The notes below the pieces were generated by a model. It was not told the origin of the DNA. It did no database searches and saw only the letters and a program-made list of their open reading frames with translations. A stretch of DNA of 64,000 nucleotides from Bermanella sp047621325 (GTDB lineage: Bacteria; Pseudomonadota; Gammaproteobacteria; Pseudomonadales; Oceanobacteraceae): positions 165,546-229,545 of the forward strand of contig JBLHLT010000002.1 of the NCBI GenBank assembly GCA_047621325.1. Reading direction: 5' to 3'. This document shows positions 43,737 to 53,130 of the stretch, piece after piece. The position numbers and the translations under genes are program-made. Each line of letters opens with the position of its first letter. The stretch's first letter is position 1.

Positions 43737-45575
43737 TTATACGTCTAGATAACAAACGTTATTATTCTTTTTGTATAAAATATCACGGTCTATAAAGAGA
43801 TACTCATGTATTAAATAACGTACACCTTCTGATATGGCGTCAGCGTCGTAAGAGAAGTTTCGAAAGAAACTGTCTTCATCCCACAATTCCCCGTTATCGC
43901 CATAGTTAGCGAATCGTTCTGATTCTATCTCGAATATGCCATCATAGTCATAGTCTGTTTCACGCGTAATGGAAGCAAGTCCAGAGTCGTTAAAACTGTT
44001 GATAATTCTAAGTGCGAAATCAATATTGGTATCGCCATTCGTGTCTTTTTTCGTGGTACAGGATGCTAAGCGACCGGAATCGTCATATGTATAAGTGATA
44101 TCACCTAGACCATCTAAATACTCGTTTGTTTTTTCAGAGCGGGTTTTTGTAAGAATCTGCCCTGCATCGTTAAATGTTTCTGTAATGACTTCCGTGTAGT
44201 TACCAATTTGTTCAGTTCTAGTGATGCTGTTGGTGATATAAGCAAAATGAACCGTGTCTATAATTGGCGTATCGCCACTGTAGTCATGGTTATAAACTTG
44301 CTTAGAAATTTGATTGTTTTCGTTGTATTCATATGAATATAGGTAGTTTAGCTTTAGGCGATCACCATTTTGATCAACATTTTCGTGGGTTTCACTTATC
44401 TGTTGATTGTTGTCATTGAACCCATAGCTTTGAGCTAAAAACGTTTCAAACGAACCATCACCTGTTTCATCAGACTTAGTTTGTTTCTTAGTCAGATAAA
44501 CGCGATCATTTAAATAGCTATATTCATCCACTGTTCGGGTGATTTCTGCATTACTTGGATCTATGTCGCGATCTTCTGTGTACAGTGTCTTTTTACCGAA
44601 GCTATTGTATTCATAAGTCTCTTCGGTGTTTCTGGTGAGCACATTGTTGCCGTCAAAAGTACTGCTAACTTTGGTTTCAATATTGTCATTATCGTCATAG
44701 CTGTACGTTGTTACAGATGTTCCGTTGCCTACAATGGTTTCTTTTGTTAAGCGTTGCTGTGCGTCATATTCATAAGTGACGGTACTTCTTGGTCTAATGG
44801 TTGGAGTCGTATATCCGTTACGACGATGTGCCAATAAAGGGGTATTGGTGAGCTCATACAAAGCTGCTAATGGCGTGGCTGGATCCATAGAAATAGATAC
44901 TTCGTATTTTTCTTGGAAGGCAAGCATGGCTTGTGAGTTTTCAAAATTAAACATGTTGTCCGTAAAATTTAATGTTTCATCGGACTCGTTGGTTAATTTT
45001 GTTTGCCAGTCATTTGTTAGCAGATCAAGGCCGTTGTCGGGGTTGTTATCGCTATCAAGTGCAACAAGTAAGCGCATGATGTTAGACGCTTTATATAGCG
45101 TATTACTTGGGCCTTGGCTGTTTGCTATACCTTGTGCTCTTGACGATGATTGTAGGACTTCCTGAGAAAATTCAGGGTTTCTTAAGCTTGTACGAAACGC
45201 TTTTTCTGAGGTTGGCAAGTCAGGGAAGAAATCCATAAGCGACATAGTGCTATTGACGGTAGCCGTTGCGATTTCGGCACCACCTAAGTAAAGCGTAATG
45301 GTCTTGGCTTCTTTATCTTCAAAGGTGAATTCATTATCGGCATTAATCACACCGCTGTTCTTTTCAGTATTATCAGCTAGAAATGTTTTATAACCTAAAC
45401 CTGAGATACCGCTAATCACACCTGTTGCAACAGGTGTAACAGGTGTAACAGGTGTAACAGGTGTAACAGGTGTAACAGGTGTAACAGGGTCTTTGCCACC
45501 CTTACCGCCGCCGCCACCACCACTGCAGGCAGAGAGTAAAGCGAGAGACAGTGTGCTTACTATGATTTTGTTCAT
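43737..45575 (-). CDS. Lipoprotein with VTP repeats and YD-type repeats
   Basis: The 612-residue protein has a lipoprotein signal (LSLALLSACSGGGGG, lipid-anchor Cys17) followed by a glycine patch and six VTP repeats (about residues 31-48), then an N-terminal region of about 220 residues with no recognised domain. From about residue 270 many YxYDxxxR/LTKET-like strands (TYEYDAQQRLTK, TYSYDDNDN, TYTYDDSGRL) resemble RHS/YD repeats that form beta-shells or wraps. The protein is outer-membrane or surface bound. It is the last of a run of four same-strand genes. Confidence 0.8.
   Translation of the reverse strand: MNKIIVSTLSLALLSACSGGGGGGKGGKDPVTPVTPVTPVTPVTPVTPVATGVISGISGLGYKTFLADNTEKNSGVINADNEFTFEDKEAKTITLYLGGAEIATATVNSTMSLMDFFPDLPTSEKAFRTSLRNPEFSQEVLQSSSRAQGIANSQGPSNTLYKASNIMRLLVALDSDNNPDNGLDLLTNDWQTKLTNESDETLNFTDNMFNFENSQAMLAFQEKYEVSISMDPATPLAALYELTNTPLLAHRRNGYTTPTIRPRSTVTYEYDAQQRLTKETIVGNGTSVTTYSYDDNDNIETKVSSTFDGNNVLTRNTEETYEYNSFGKKTLYTEDRDIDPSNAEITRTVDEYSYLNDRVYLTKKQTKSDETGDGSFETFLAQSYGFNDNNQQISETHENVDQNGDRLKLNYLYSYEYNENNQISKQVYNHDYSGDTPIIDTVHFAYITNSITRTEQIGNYTEVITETFNDAGQILTKTRSEKTNEYLDGLGDITYTYDDSGRLASCTTKKDTNGDTNIDFALRIINSFNDSGLASITRETDYDYDGIFEIESERFANYGDNGELWDEDSFFRNFSYDADAISEGVRYLIHEYLFIDRDILYKKNNNVCYLDV
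45431..45484. repeat. Nine-base tandem repeat encoding the VTP tract
   Basis: Six perfect copies of CAGGTGTAA (54 bp) encode VTP on the minus strand. The length is a multiple of three, so slippage would change linker length without a frameshift. Confidence 0.95.
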
Positions 45576-45670
45576 TATTGGATACTTCGTTCATGGGAAA
45601 TGAACAAGATAGTAAAATCAGGGCGGTTTTATACAATAGTGCAATTTAGGGTTTTCAGTGATTTACAGAG

Positions 45671-45696
45671 CAAGCGTGGTCTGTTGACCACGCTTG
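45671..45696 (-). terminator. Hairpin after the ELWxxDGT lipoprotein
   Basis: CAAGCGTGGTC and GACCACGCTTG form a perfect 11-bp stem with TGTT loop 9 bp past the stop codon. The downstream T-run is poor, so it may stabilise mRNA rather than terminate. Confidence 0.55.
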
Positions 45697-45704
45697 GGGA
45701 AAGA

Positions 45705-47432
45705 CTATCTTTCGCAATTAGAGGGAGATTGTAAGTGGCAAAGGGCAGGGTAGCTGCTTTGCTCACCAGGCATAAGATCAACCAGTATTTTAGTGCCTTC
45801 TTGGGTGCCGTCGCTGACCCAAATCTCACGACCGTGAATACTGTCGTTGGCAATAAATAAGAGCGAATCATTTAAAGCAGTTAGATCAGAGAAGCTGAAT
45901 TGTAATTCTGGGTTAAGGTTATCAGGGGAATAAACAGTGGTTATATGATCGTCCTTAAGGGTGAAAAGAGCAGAACCTTCTTTGCTTGTTCCTTGAAAAT
46001 AGAGTGTGTTATTCACAATGGTGAGGCTGCTGTGCGTGAATTCACTGGTGAATTTCTTGGCGCCATCTTCCACGTTGTAGCTAAATAACTCGCCTCCTGC
46101 TGTGTAGTACAAGGTATCATCTAATACCTGCATTTCATTTATTCTATTATTGTCAGTCAATGTGTTTATGTAAGTCGTGCCTTGGGTTGTACCGTCACTA
46201 AGCCATAATGCAGAAGAATGGTGTCCGTTAGATCTTCCACGAATTACTAAATAATTTTCAAGCTCAATATAGCCAGTGACATCTGATGGCCCATTGCTTA
46301 GTGAAAATTGACTGGTACCATTGGTTGTGCCGTCAGTGGTATACAATTGACCGCTTTCAGTGAAAAATACTTTGTCATTAAATACATAGAAATCTTTGAT
46401 ATTAGAACCATAAAATCCTGGGTTTAAATCTTTAAACATATATGTGCCGGCATGGGTTCCATCACTGACCCAAAGCTCTGTGCCGTAAATTCTGCTGTAG
46501 GCCGTAAATATTAATTTGTTATTAACGACGCTAAGATGATTAGGTGAACCGTTAAATGGTTGGCCTTGAGCTATGTTTCCAGGCTCTAAGTCTTTTACCA
46601 AACGAGTGGTTTCTGCTGTTCCTTCTGTTACCCATAATTCGCGCCCTTCAATAGGAGTGGTCCCTGTGAAAAATACTCTGCCTTGAAACTTTGTGAAATT
46701 AGCAGGATGCATATTTTGATAAATTGTATTGACTAAATCTGTGCCTGCTTCAGTGCCATCTGTGGCGGCCAATGTATAGCCATGATCTTTTGTATTAACG
46801 CTCATTAACCATTTTTTATTATATTTTATTGTTGATACGATCGCGTCGCGGTTGTCACTAAAATTTTTAAGGGTAAACGTACCATCAGGTGTCCCGTCTG
46901 TGGCGAGGGTCACTCTTTCGCCACCAGTGATGTTTGCTGTAAATGGAATAAACTGACGTAGTTTGGCGGTAATTTCATTTGATAAAGTCGCATCGCCTTG
47001 TGTTGTGCCGCTTGTTGCAACAGGCGTTACTTCTAAGGTGATTTTTTTATCGGCATCTTCTTTTTTTATGGTATAGGTTTCTGATGTGTCTTTGACTTCG
47101 CCGTCCACTAACCAGCGGAATTGTGTATTGCCTTCAGGGTCGTTTTCGTTGTCGATGTATTCATAGTAGCCTTCTAAGGTGTCCCCTGTATAAAGTGTTT
47201 GATTGTTATTAAATCGAATACTGACAGCCTTTGCCGTAGGTTGTTTATTCTCTACTTTATCGGTGGGTGCAACTGGCTCTGTAGGTTCAACTGGTTCTGT
47301 AGGTGCAACTGGCTCTGTAGGTTCAATGGGTGTAATTGGAGCCTTAGGGATATCGTTTTCTTTTTTTGAGCTGCCGCTGCCGCAGGCGGCTAGCAGTGAA
47401 AGAGTAAGGATGGTGATGATTTCTTTTTTCAT
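45705..47432 (-). CDS. Lipoprotein with ELWxxDGTxxGT repeats
   Basis: The 575-residue lipoprotein has the lipobox LSLLAACGSG, a low-complexity Pro/Thr/Glu/Val linker (PTEPVAPTEPVEPTEP) at about residues 30-65, an Ig/cadherin-like part with NNNQTLYTGDTLEGY and KKITLEVTP, and then about six hyalin/ELW repeats (ELWVTEGTAETT, ELWVSDGTHAGTYMF, ALWLSDGTTQGT, EIWVSDGTQEGT). Such repeats form beta-propeller-like surfaces. I use the ATG of MKKEIITIL with GGAAG upstream. It probably shares an operon with the LuxR genes upstream. Confidence 0.83.
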   Translation of the reverse strand: MKKEIITILTLSLLAACGSGSSKKENDIPKAPITPIEPTEPVAPTEPVEPTEPVAPTDKVENKQPTAKAVSIRFNNNQTLYTGDTLEGYYEYIDNENDPEGNTQFRWLVDGEVKDTSETYTIKKEDADKKITLEVTPVATSGTTQGDATLSNEITAKLRQFIPFTANITGGERVTLATDGTPDGTFTLKNFSDNRDAIVSTIKYNKKWLMSVNTKDHGYTLAATDGTEAGTDLVNTIYQNMHPANFTKFQGRVFFTGTTPIEGRELWVTEGTAETTRLVKDLEPGNIAQGQPFNGSPNHLSVVNNKLIFTAYSRIYGTELWVSDGTHAGTYMFKDLNPGFYGSNIKDFYVFNDKVFFTESGQLYTTDGTTNGTSQFSLSNGPSDVTGYIELENYLVIRGRSNGHHSSALWLSDGTTQGTTYINTLTDNNRINEMQVLDDTLYYTAGGELFSYNVEDGAKKFTSEFTHSSLTIVNNTLYFQGTSKEGSALFTLKDDHITTVYSPDNLNPELQFSFSDLTALNDSLLFIANDSIHGREIWVSDGTQEGTKILVDLMPGEQSSYPALCHLQSPSNCER

Positions 47433-47521
47433 GATACTTCCATTCATTCAATAAATAAAAATGGCAGTCTATGTTTCATGAGTGTTTGTGCAATAGTGCA
47501 TTTTAGGGTTTTAGATGGGTT

Positions 47522-48436
47522 TTAAATTGGTAGTGCAGGCCAGATAGCGCTGGCTAGTTGTGATTGGTTGTTAATGTTTAATTTAGCGTAAATAGCTTTT
47601 AAATAACTGTAGACGGTATTGGCACTAAAATTTGTAATGCGTGCGATTTCTTTTGCGCTTAAACCAAGGCAGGCATGGCTTGCAATAATGGCTTGTGATT
47701 CAGTCAGTGAAAAAGCATCCATTAGCCAATTTGGATTGGGCGCATACCTGAGTGGTTGAATGATCAACAAATAACTTTCTTCAGAGATATTCCAGCTTGT
47801 TCGGTTTAAGCCATGTTGATGTATCTGACAAAAAAATCGAGCTGTGCCTATTTCCCATTCAAAGTAATTGGATGTGTCATCGTTAAATAAATGAGTGACA
47901 AGTTGATCGCCTAACATTAGGCGTTTATTGGATTGAATCGTGAGTGTTTGTGATTCTATTAATGAATTTGCAAAAGAATTAAAATGAATAACGTGGCCAA
48001 ATTTATTTAACTCTAATACCCCAAGGTTAAGCGCACTTAAGCTTTGATATTGTAATTGCTGATATTGATAAGATTTATGATGGGTAATACCTAAGGTTAA
48101 ACAGACTTTTATGATGTCTTTTAATTGCAGTAATGATTCTTTTCCTTGGGATAGTGTTTCAGGGGATGCATAGTTCAGTGAAACCTTGCAATCATAGGTC
48201 TCAAGGTTAAATGTGACTTCCAAGCTATTTATCGTGTCATGTTGTTGTGACGTATACTGCCAATCTTCTTGATACTGTTGTTGTGTGTGAGTGCTTGTTA
48301 GGTAAGCATTTGAGGCAGAGCAAAGTTTACACAGACATTGTAGCCACTGCTGGAAATCAGTATCACGAGTCTTTTTAATATTAAGGGATGCCGTTAGTGT
48401 TTCTATGTTTTGGCTTAATCTAATGGCATCCATCAT
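47522..48436 (-). CDS. LuxR-type transcriptional regulator (first of pair, distal)
   Basis: The 304-residue protein has a C-terminal LuxR-type HTH (LTESQAIIASHACLGLSAKE, then ITNFSANTVYSYLKAIYAKL). The N-terminal 240 residues show no receiver signature (no conserved phospho-acceptor Asp) and no AHL-binding tryptophans, so the signal is unknown. It is 55 bp downstream of a second LuxR-type gene and upstream of the lipoproteins. The two together look like a dedicated control unit. Confidence 0.8.
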   Translation of the reverse strand: MMDAIRLSQNIETLTASLNIKKTRDTDFQQWLQCLCKLCSASNAYLTSTHTQQQYQEDWQYTSQQHDTINSLEVTFNLETYDCKVSLNYASPETLSQGKESLLQLKDIIKVCLTLGITHHKSYQYQQLQYQSLSALNLGVLELNKFGHVIHFNSFANSLIESQTLTIQSNKRLMLGDQLVTHLFNDDTSNYFEWEIGTARFFCQIHQHGLNRTSWNISEESYLLIIQPLRYAPNPNWLMDAFSLTESQAIIASHACLGLSAKEIARITNFSANTVYSYLKAIYAKLNINNQSQLASAIWPALPI

Positions 48437-48491
48437 GTTTAAGTAGCCTGCTATTTTGATAGGCGTATTAAGTTACATACACCTGTGTTGT

Positions 48492-49628
48492 TTAATCCAG
48501 GGTGATGCAGCTGGTATTAAATAAGTGCTGTACCAGTTCAGATTGATTATTAACATTAAGCTCTTGAAAGCAAGCGGCTAAATTGTTGCGCACCGTATTG
48601 ATGGATATATTCAGGTGTTGTGCGGCGTCTGAAGTTGAATACCCCTCCATTAATAATAGACATAATTGGGCCTTTCTTTGGCTTAAGCCGTGAATACGTT
48701 GAATTAAATCGACTTTAGGCAGAGGCTTTCGCCCTGTAATAAGCGCCACGCTGGTGGTTGGATCTTGGCAATTTGGTAATGGTGTTAGCCAAAAACATTC
48801 ATTTTGTAAGGGCGTACCAAGGACTATTTTGCCATGGGTGTTGAACTTGTTAATGCCAGCCCATAATTTGGGGTTATGGGGTAACTCGATTGTAAATTTT
48901 ACCTTTTCGGCCAATTGATTGTGCTGCGAAGGCAATTTTGTCACCAGTTGATTTTGGTGGCTGGATAAATAATTGCCCTGCTGCATCCACTGTTGTGCGT
49001 CATGATTGTGAAAAATGATCTCAAGGTTTTCGTTCACGATCCAAACGGGACGATTTAAATCCAATAACATTTGGGCAATATTACTTTGCTGTTGCTCTTG
49101 AAAAACGGACGATAATTGTACAAATTTTGAAAGGTGAGGCTGAAGTAAATTTAAAAAATCCTCAGTATTGTCGTCAAAGTATGTGTGGTCGCTGTGGCGT
49201 TGAAAGCTCACTTTGAGCATGTGGCTGTGGTTAATTTCAAAGCTGGAACCTATGGCGTAGCGAACGCTATTTTGCCTGCCCCAGTCCTGATAAAATTCGG
49301 TATTAATGTAATCTTTATCACGTACATGTTTAATGCCAGATGAGAACATACCGTAGAGTTTGTTTTCTTCTAATAGCTTAATGGTCCATGGGTCTTTCGT
49401 GGTGTAATTTTCGGCATAGATGGCAATAGCGCTTTCGTCGTAATTGATTAGGTGTGAGTCACCTAACTCATGGGTATGTAAGTTCTCAATTTGAAAGGCC
49501 GCGTAGGGCGCATCAATGTAGATACGGACATCATCAATCAGCTGGTGTATGTCATCTGGGGTTAATGCCGCCTCGTATATTCTTTGAATAAACCCGCCCA
49601 AAACCTCAGGCTTTACAAATGCATTCAT
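48492..49628 (-). CDS. LuxR-type transcriptional regulator (second of pair, proximal)
   Basis: The 378-residue protein has a C-terminal HTH (LSQRKAQLCLLLMEGYSTSD, then LNISINTVRNNLAACFQELN). The N-terminal part (about 50-180) has a GAF/PAS-like feel (PYAAFQIENLHTHELGD, SVRYAIGSSFEIN), and no receiver Asp is evident. It leads the four-gene minus-strand run and may sense a small molecule. It is about as similar in layout to its neighbour as paralogues usually are. Confidence 0.8.
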   Translation of the reverse strand: MNAFVKPEVLGGFIQRIYEAALTPDDIHQLIDDVRIYIDAPYAAFQIENLHTHELGDSHLINYDESAIAIYAENYTTKDPWTIKLLEENKLYGMFSSGIKHVRDKDYINTEFYQDWGRQNSVRYAIGSSFEINHSHMLKVSFQRHSDHTYFDDNTEDFLNLLQPHLSKFVQLSSVFQEQQQSNIAQMLLDLNRPVWIVNENLEIIFHNHDAQQWMQQGNYLSSHQNQLVTKLPSQHNQLAEKVKFTIELPHNPKLWAGINKFNTHGKIVLGTPLQNECFWLTPLPNCQDPTTSVALITGRKPLPKVDLIQRIHGLSQRKAQLCLLLMEGYSTSDAAQHLNISINTVRNNLAACFQELNVNNQSELVQHLFNTSCITLD

Positions 49629-49847
49629 AATTTAACTTCACGGGTTACGATATCCATATCTCTTGCAAGCCATTAGCAGGCAATGATTTATTGGTGTGGA
49701 TTCTAGGGAAGCCCTCTATTATTGTAGTCCGGCTGTGTCCAGACGAACTTAAAATCATCATTTAGTATTAGAAACGGCGAAGTAATAGCCAGTTCGTTGA
49801 GCTAAAATCAATCAAAGCAACATTAGCGTTTAATCAGGGGGTTATCA

Positions 49848-50957
49848 TTGGAATGGGTTTATGGTTTGTTGGCGGTGGCTTGCTTTAGTCTTGCGTGTTT
49901 ATTATTGGCAGTGAACTGCCGTTCACGTTATTGGCTGTCTAGCTTTATGTTGTTCCTATCGTTTTATTTAGGGCTGATTTTATTAGATGCTCAAGCTTTT
50001 TATATATCCCCACCCTTATACTTTTTATTACTGACTAGCATTTTCTTACCTGGGCCGTTATTACTTGGATATATCAGCCATATATCAACTGAGCCTCATG
50101 TGACTGCCCGAGATTTTATTCCCGCTAGCTTGCCATTGCTGATCGTACTGACGTGCTCTGATGCACTAGCAGGGGATGTTGTTTTTGGGTTTTCTGAGCA
50201 AGCCGCTTATCAGTCAGGCACTTATGTGGGCCTGTTTAACTTGATCAGTGCTATGGCTGGTTTGCTTATGCTGGTGTACATCGTTAGCTCAGTGAGATTA
50301 CTGTTAAAGTTAAAGAGTAATTGGGCGGATTATCAGAGCCAGACTCTTCCTCAAAGTTGGCACAAAATGGTACAGGTAATGGGAATAACGTTATTAGTGA
50401 CATTGTTGCAGGTGGTTAGTGCGTTTGGTCACCCCTCTGGTGACAGTGTTTCGATTGGTGATTTAGCATTCATTGCCTTTGTGGGTTATTTCATCTGTTT
50501 GACGATTCAAACAGCTATTCTGAATATGCGTTCTGTACCGCTTAATTTTGACCTTTTTGATGAAGGTGTTTTATCAGGGCGCTATCCTGAGGAGGGTGAT
50601 ACCTCTGAATTGCAAGCGCTTGCAGAAGTGAAGGGCGAATGTGAGAAAATGCGCTTACAAGTGATAGAACAGGGCTTGCATCTTAAAAATGATTTAACAC
50701 TGCCAAATTTGGCCGTTGCTTTAAACATGACGCCCAATAAACTATCCAAGTCGATTAATAACGGCTTGGGCATCACCTTCTATGAATTTATCAATGACTT
50801 AAGAATTGCCAGCGCAGCTGAGTTGTTAACTAAGTATCCTGAAAAGTCCATCACAGATGTCTTTTTTGAAGCCGGTTTCACAACCAAGTCCACTTTTTAC
50901 AGCCATTTTAAGAAAGTACACGGTGTAACGCCCACTCAGTTTCGTCAGCAGCCCTAA
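49848..50957 (+). CDS. Membrane-anchored AraC-family regulator
   Basis: The 369-residue protein has six or seven hydrophobic segments in residues 1-225 (MEWVYGLLAVACFSL, LSFYLGLILLD, FLPGPLLLGYI, LLLVTLLQV-type) and a C-terminal AraC DNA-binding domain with two HTH parts (TLPNLAVALNMTPNKLSKSI and SITDVFFEAGFTTKSTFYSH, ending VHGVTPTQFRQQ). Such 7TM-AraC proteins act as one-component sensors at the membrane. The start is TTG, supported by AGGGGG about 8 nt upstream. It diverges from the LuxR pair. Confidence 0.85.
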   Translation: MEWVYGLLAVACFSLACLLLAVNCRSRYWLSSFMLFLSFYLGLILLDAQAFYISPPLYFLLLTSIFLPGPLLLGYISHISTEPHVTARDFIPASLPLLIVLTCSDALAGDVVFGFSEQAAYQSGTYVGLFNLISAMAGLLMLVYIVSSVRLLLKLKSNWADYQSQTLPQSWHKMVQVMGITLLVTLLQVVSAFGHPSGDSVSIGDLAFIAFVGYFICLTIQTAILNMRSVPLNFDLFDEGVLSGRYPEEGDTSELQALAEVKGECEKMRLQVIEQGLHLKNDLTLPNLAVALNMTPNKLSKSINNGLGITFYEFINDLRIASAAELLTKYPEKSITDVFFEAGFTTKSTFYSHFKKVHGVTPTQFRQQP

Positions 50958-51041
50958 ATTAAGTCTAGTAATAAGGTAAACGAAATAGCCTGTATGGGTA
51001 AGTGAACTATACTGGTTGAATATCTTGCCAAGGATTCGGCC

Positions 51042-52154
51042 ATGAAGCTGCGACTGGCGATCGTCAATATCGTCCTTCCCTGTATTACCTTACTTGTTTT
51101 GGGTTTTTTGCCTAAGCATGATTTTTTCTTGCCTGATTTTGTCTCTACTGCCCTGATTGCTTTCACTCTTGGTCGTGCCTTTCTGCTGTTGCAGCAACAA
51201 GCGGTGTTCAGTGTATTACCTATGTTGCTGTTGTCGTTGCCGCCTGCGTTTCAATTAACATTAGATATGTTTGCGCCTTTCGCGTTTCCAAGCTTTTTAC
51301 TTTATATGACGGTGGTGAATTTGCAGTGGGGGCAGCGTCCTTGGCTTCACCCTATTCATTTAATCAATCTCGTACTATTGGTGCTGTTTGTGTGTTTTGC
51401 GCTTAGGTTGTTACCCATACCCGCCGTGGTGCTGCCTTATGCCTATATATCATTAGATTGGGCCAGCGTGTTACTTGCGGCGTTACCATTATTGTTTGTG
51501 CGTTTTTGGGTGCGCATCGGTCGTTGGTCGAGCTATTGGCCATTACTGGTGGTGGTGGCGTTTAACTTTAAATGGGCCGATGAAAATTATTTGATTTTAT
51601 GGGTATCGTTTGCCGCACTGTTCTCTTTAACGATAGACAGTTATTTGATGGCGTTTGTAGATGAACTGACAGGAATACCAGGGCGGCGTGCCATGGAGTT
51701 CAAGCTTAAAACACTGGGTAGGCATTATTATTTGGCCATGGCCGATGTTGATCACTTTAAGAAATTTAACGACAGTTATGGTCACCAAGTGGGTGATGAT
51801 GTGTTGAAGGTGATCGCTAAATTGATAAGTGCAACGCCAAAGGCGAATGGTTATCGCTATGGGGGTGAAGAGTTTTGCTTGGTATTTGCAAAAAGTGCCC
51901 AACAAGACGTGATGGAGGCATTGGAATTAACCCGTAAAAAGATTGAAGAATATGAGTTGTATCCTAAAAGCCTAGAGCGGAAAAAAAACAAGCGCGGTGA
52001 AAAGAGCAAGCAAAAACCGCTGCACATTACTGCCAGCTTTGGTGTGGCGCAACAAAGTGCCAGCGAAGGGTTCGAGTCTGTTATTTCTCGGGCAGATAAA
52101 GCGCTTTATAAAGCCAAACAACGTGGCCGTAACTGTGTGAGTGTGTCGAAGTAG
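51042..52154 (+). CDS. Membrane diguanylate cyclase (GGDEF domain)
   Basis: The 370-residue protein has several hydrophobic helices in residues 1-200 and a C-terminal GGDEF domain with the active-site variant GGEEF (YRYGGEEFCLVF) and DELTGIPGRRAMEF. The inhibitory RxxD five residues before GGEEF is absent (PKANGYRY), so product inhibition at that site is unlikely. It is 33 bp upstream of a CheY-like receiver, suggesting an operon. Confidence 0.88.
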   Translation: MKLRLAIVNIVLPCITLLVLGFLPKHDFFLPDFVSTALIAFTLGRAFLLLQQQAVFSVLPMLLLSLPPAFQLTLDMFAPFAFPSFLLYMTVVNLQWGQRPWLHPIHLINLVLLVLFVCFALRLLPIPAVVLPYAYISLDWASVLLAALPLLFVRFWVRIGRWSSYWPLLVVVAFNFKWADENYLILWVSFAALFSLTIDSYLMAFVDELTGIPGRRAMEFKLKTLGRHYYLAMADVDHFKKFNDSYGHQVGDDVLKVIAKLISATPKANGYRYGGEEFCLVFAKSAQQDVMEALELTRKKIEEYELYPKSLERKKNKRGEKSKQKPLHITASFGVAQQSASEGFESVISRADKALYKAKQRGRNCVSVSK

Positions 52155-52187
52155 GCTAAGCTAATTAAAGCAAACAAAGGAAATATT

Positions 52188-52550
52188 ATGGCCAGTATTT
52201 TAGCAATAGACGACAGCGAGCCGATTCGTAATCTCATTAAATTAGTGTTAGAGGATGCAGGGCACATGGTCTTTCTTAAAGAAAATGGCCGTGATGCACT
52301 AGAGTTTGCCATGAAGCATACCGTTGACTTAGTTATCACTGATTTGAATATGCCCGAAATGAACGGCATGGACTTAGTGAGTAACTTACGTCTTATTGAC
52401 CATTATAAAAACAAACCCATTTTAGTCATGACCATAGAAACCGCTGACTATAAAAAGGAAAAAGCGAAGATGGTCGGGGCCACAGGTTGGATCTCAAAGC
52501 CCGTTAGTAAAGATCGCCTGTTACAAGCGGTGGAGCGAACAGTTGGCTAG
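52188..52550 (+). CDS. Single-domain response regulator (CheY-like)
   Basis: The 120-residue receiver has the acidic pair in AIDDSE, the phospho-acceptor Asp in VITDLNMPEMNG, the Thr in VMTIET and the Lys in ISKPVSK, all intact. No output domain is present. It resembles CheY more than PatA. Its neighbour is a diguanylate cyclase; the cognate kinase is not in view. Confidence 0.92.
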   Translation: MASILAIDDSEPIRNLIKLVLEDAGHMVFLKENGRDALEFAMKHTVDLVITDLNMPEMNGMDLVSNLRLIDHYKNKPILVMTIETADYKKEKAKMVGATGWISKPVSKDRLLQAVERTVG

Positions 52551-52618
52551 TTGCTGCATTTACTTTGTTTGATGTAGCTCGTATCCCATGGCACACACTA
52601 CGTTACGGCTGTTGTGAT

Positions 52619-52840
52619 TTAAGAAATTAAGATCGCTTCTTTTTTATCGTTATTCTTACCTTTTTTAGCACTCAGTAATGCCACGAGTTCTTGGCGAGTA
52701 CGAATCATTTCCCGATAGTTGTGCAGTATGGCGGGGTTGTTCATGCCCATACGTTGTTGTGCGTTACGCATGTGACGCTCGATGGTTTTAATTTCATGCT
52801 GCAAGCGATAAATCTTTGGGTGAACACTGTAAGTCATCAT
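52619..52840 (-). CDS. Small basic helical protein
   Basis: The 73-residue protein starts MMTYSVHPKIYRLQHEIKTI, is rich in Arg/Lys/Gln/Met and looks like a long helix (RHMRNAQQRMGMNNPAILHN, then YREMIRTRQELVALLSAKKG). The AAGAAG upstream of the double ATG is a plausible ribosome-binding site. It converges on the receiver gene and is not recognised by me. Confidence 0.55.
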   Translation of the reverse strand: MMTYSVHPKIYRLQHEIKTIERHMRNAQQRMGMNNPAILHNYREMIRTRQELVALLSAKKGKNNDKKEAILIS

Positions 52841-53098
52841 CCGTTTTCTTCTTAATTAACGTTAGGTTAATCATAGTTAAAAACGGAGGATGGTTGGTGA
52901 AGATGAAGGATGATTTTCGCATTAAAAAGAACGTTAAATAACGCTCTGGCTATTAATCAAAAATAAGGCGTTTTAAGCCAAAAAAAGCATGAATATTGAC
53001 GTGGAATGATGCACAAAAGGTAAAAATAATGGCAGTTTTTTCGGTTTTGAAAAATATAAAGAGGGATTAAAAATCCCCCGTTATATTCAATCATCATA

Positions 53099-53122
53099 TG
53101 GGACTATGGGACTATGGGACTA
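53099..53122. repeat. Eight-base tandem repeat beside cysQ
   Basis: Three perfect copies of TGGGACTA end 8 bp before the cysQ stop codon. The rest of the 290-bp gap (52841-53130) is A+T-rich with no evident gene or terminator. Confidence 0.92.
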
Positions 53123-53130
53123 TGGGGTCA

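Noticed and set aside
45431..45484. CRISPR-like array
   Set aside because: The units are only 9 bp with no spacers and encode VTP in a lipoprotein.
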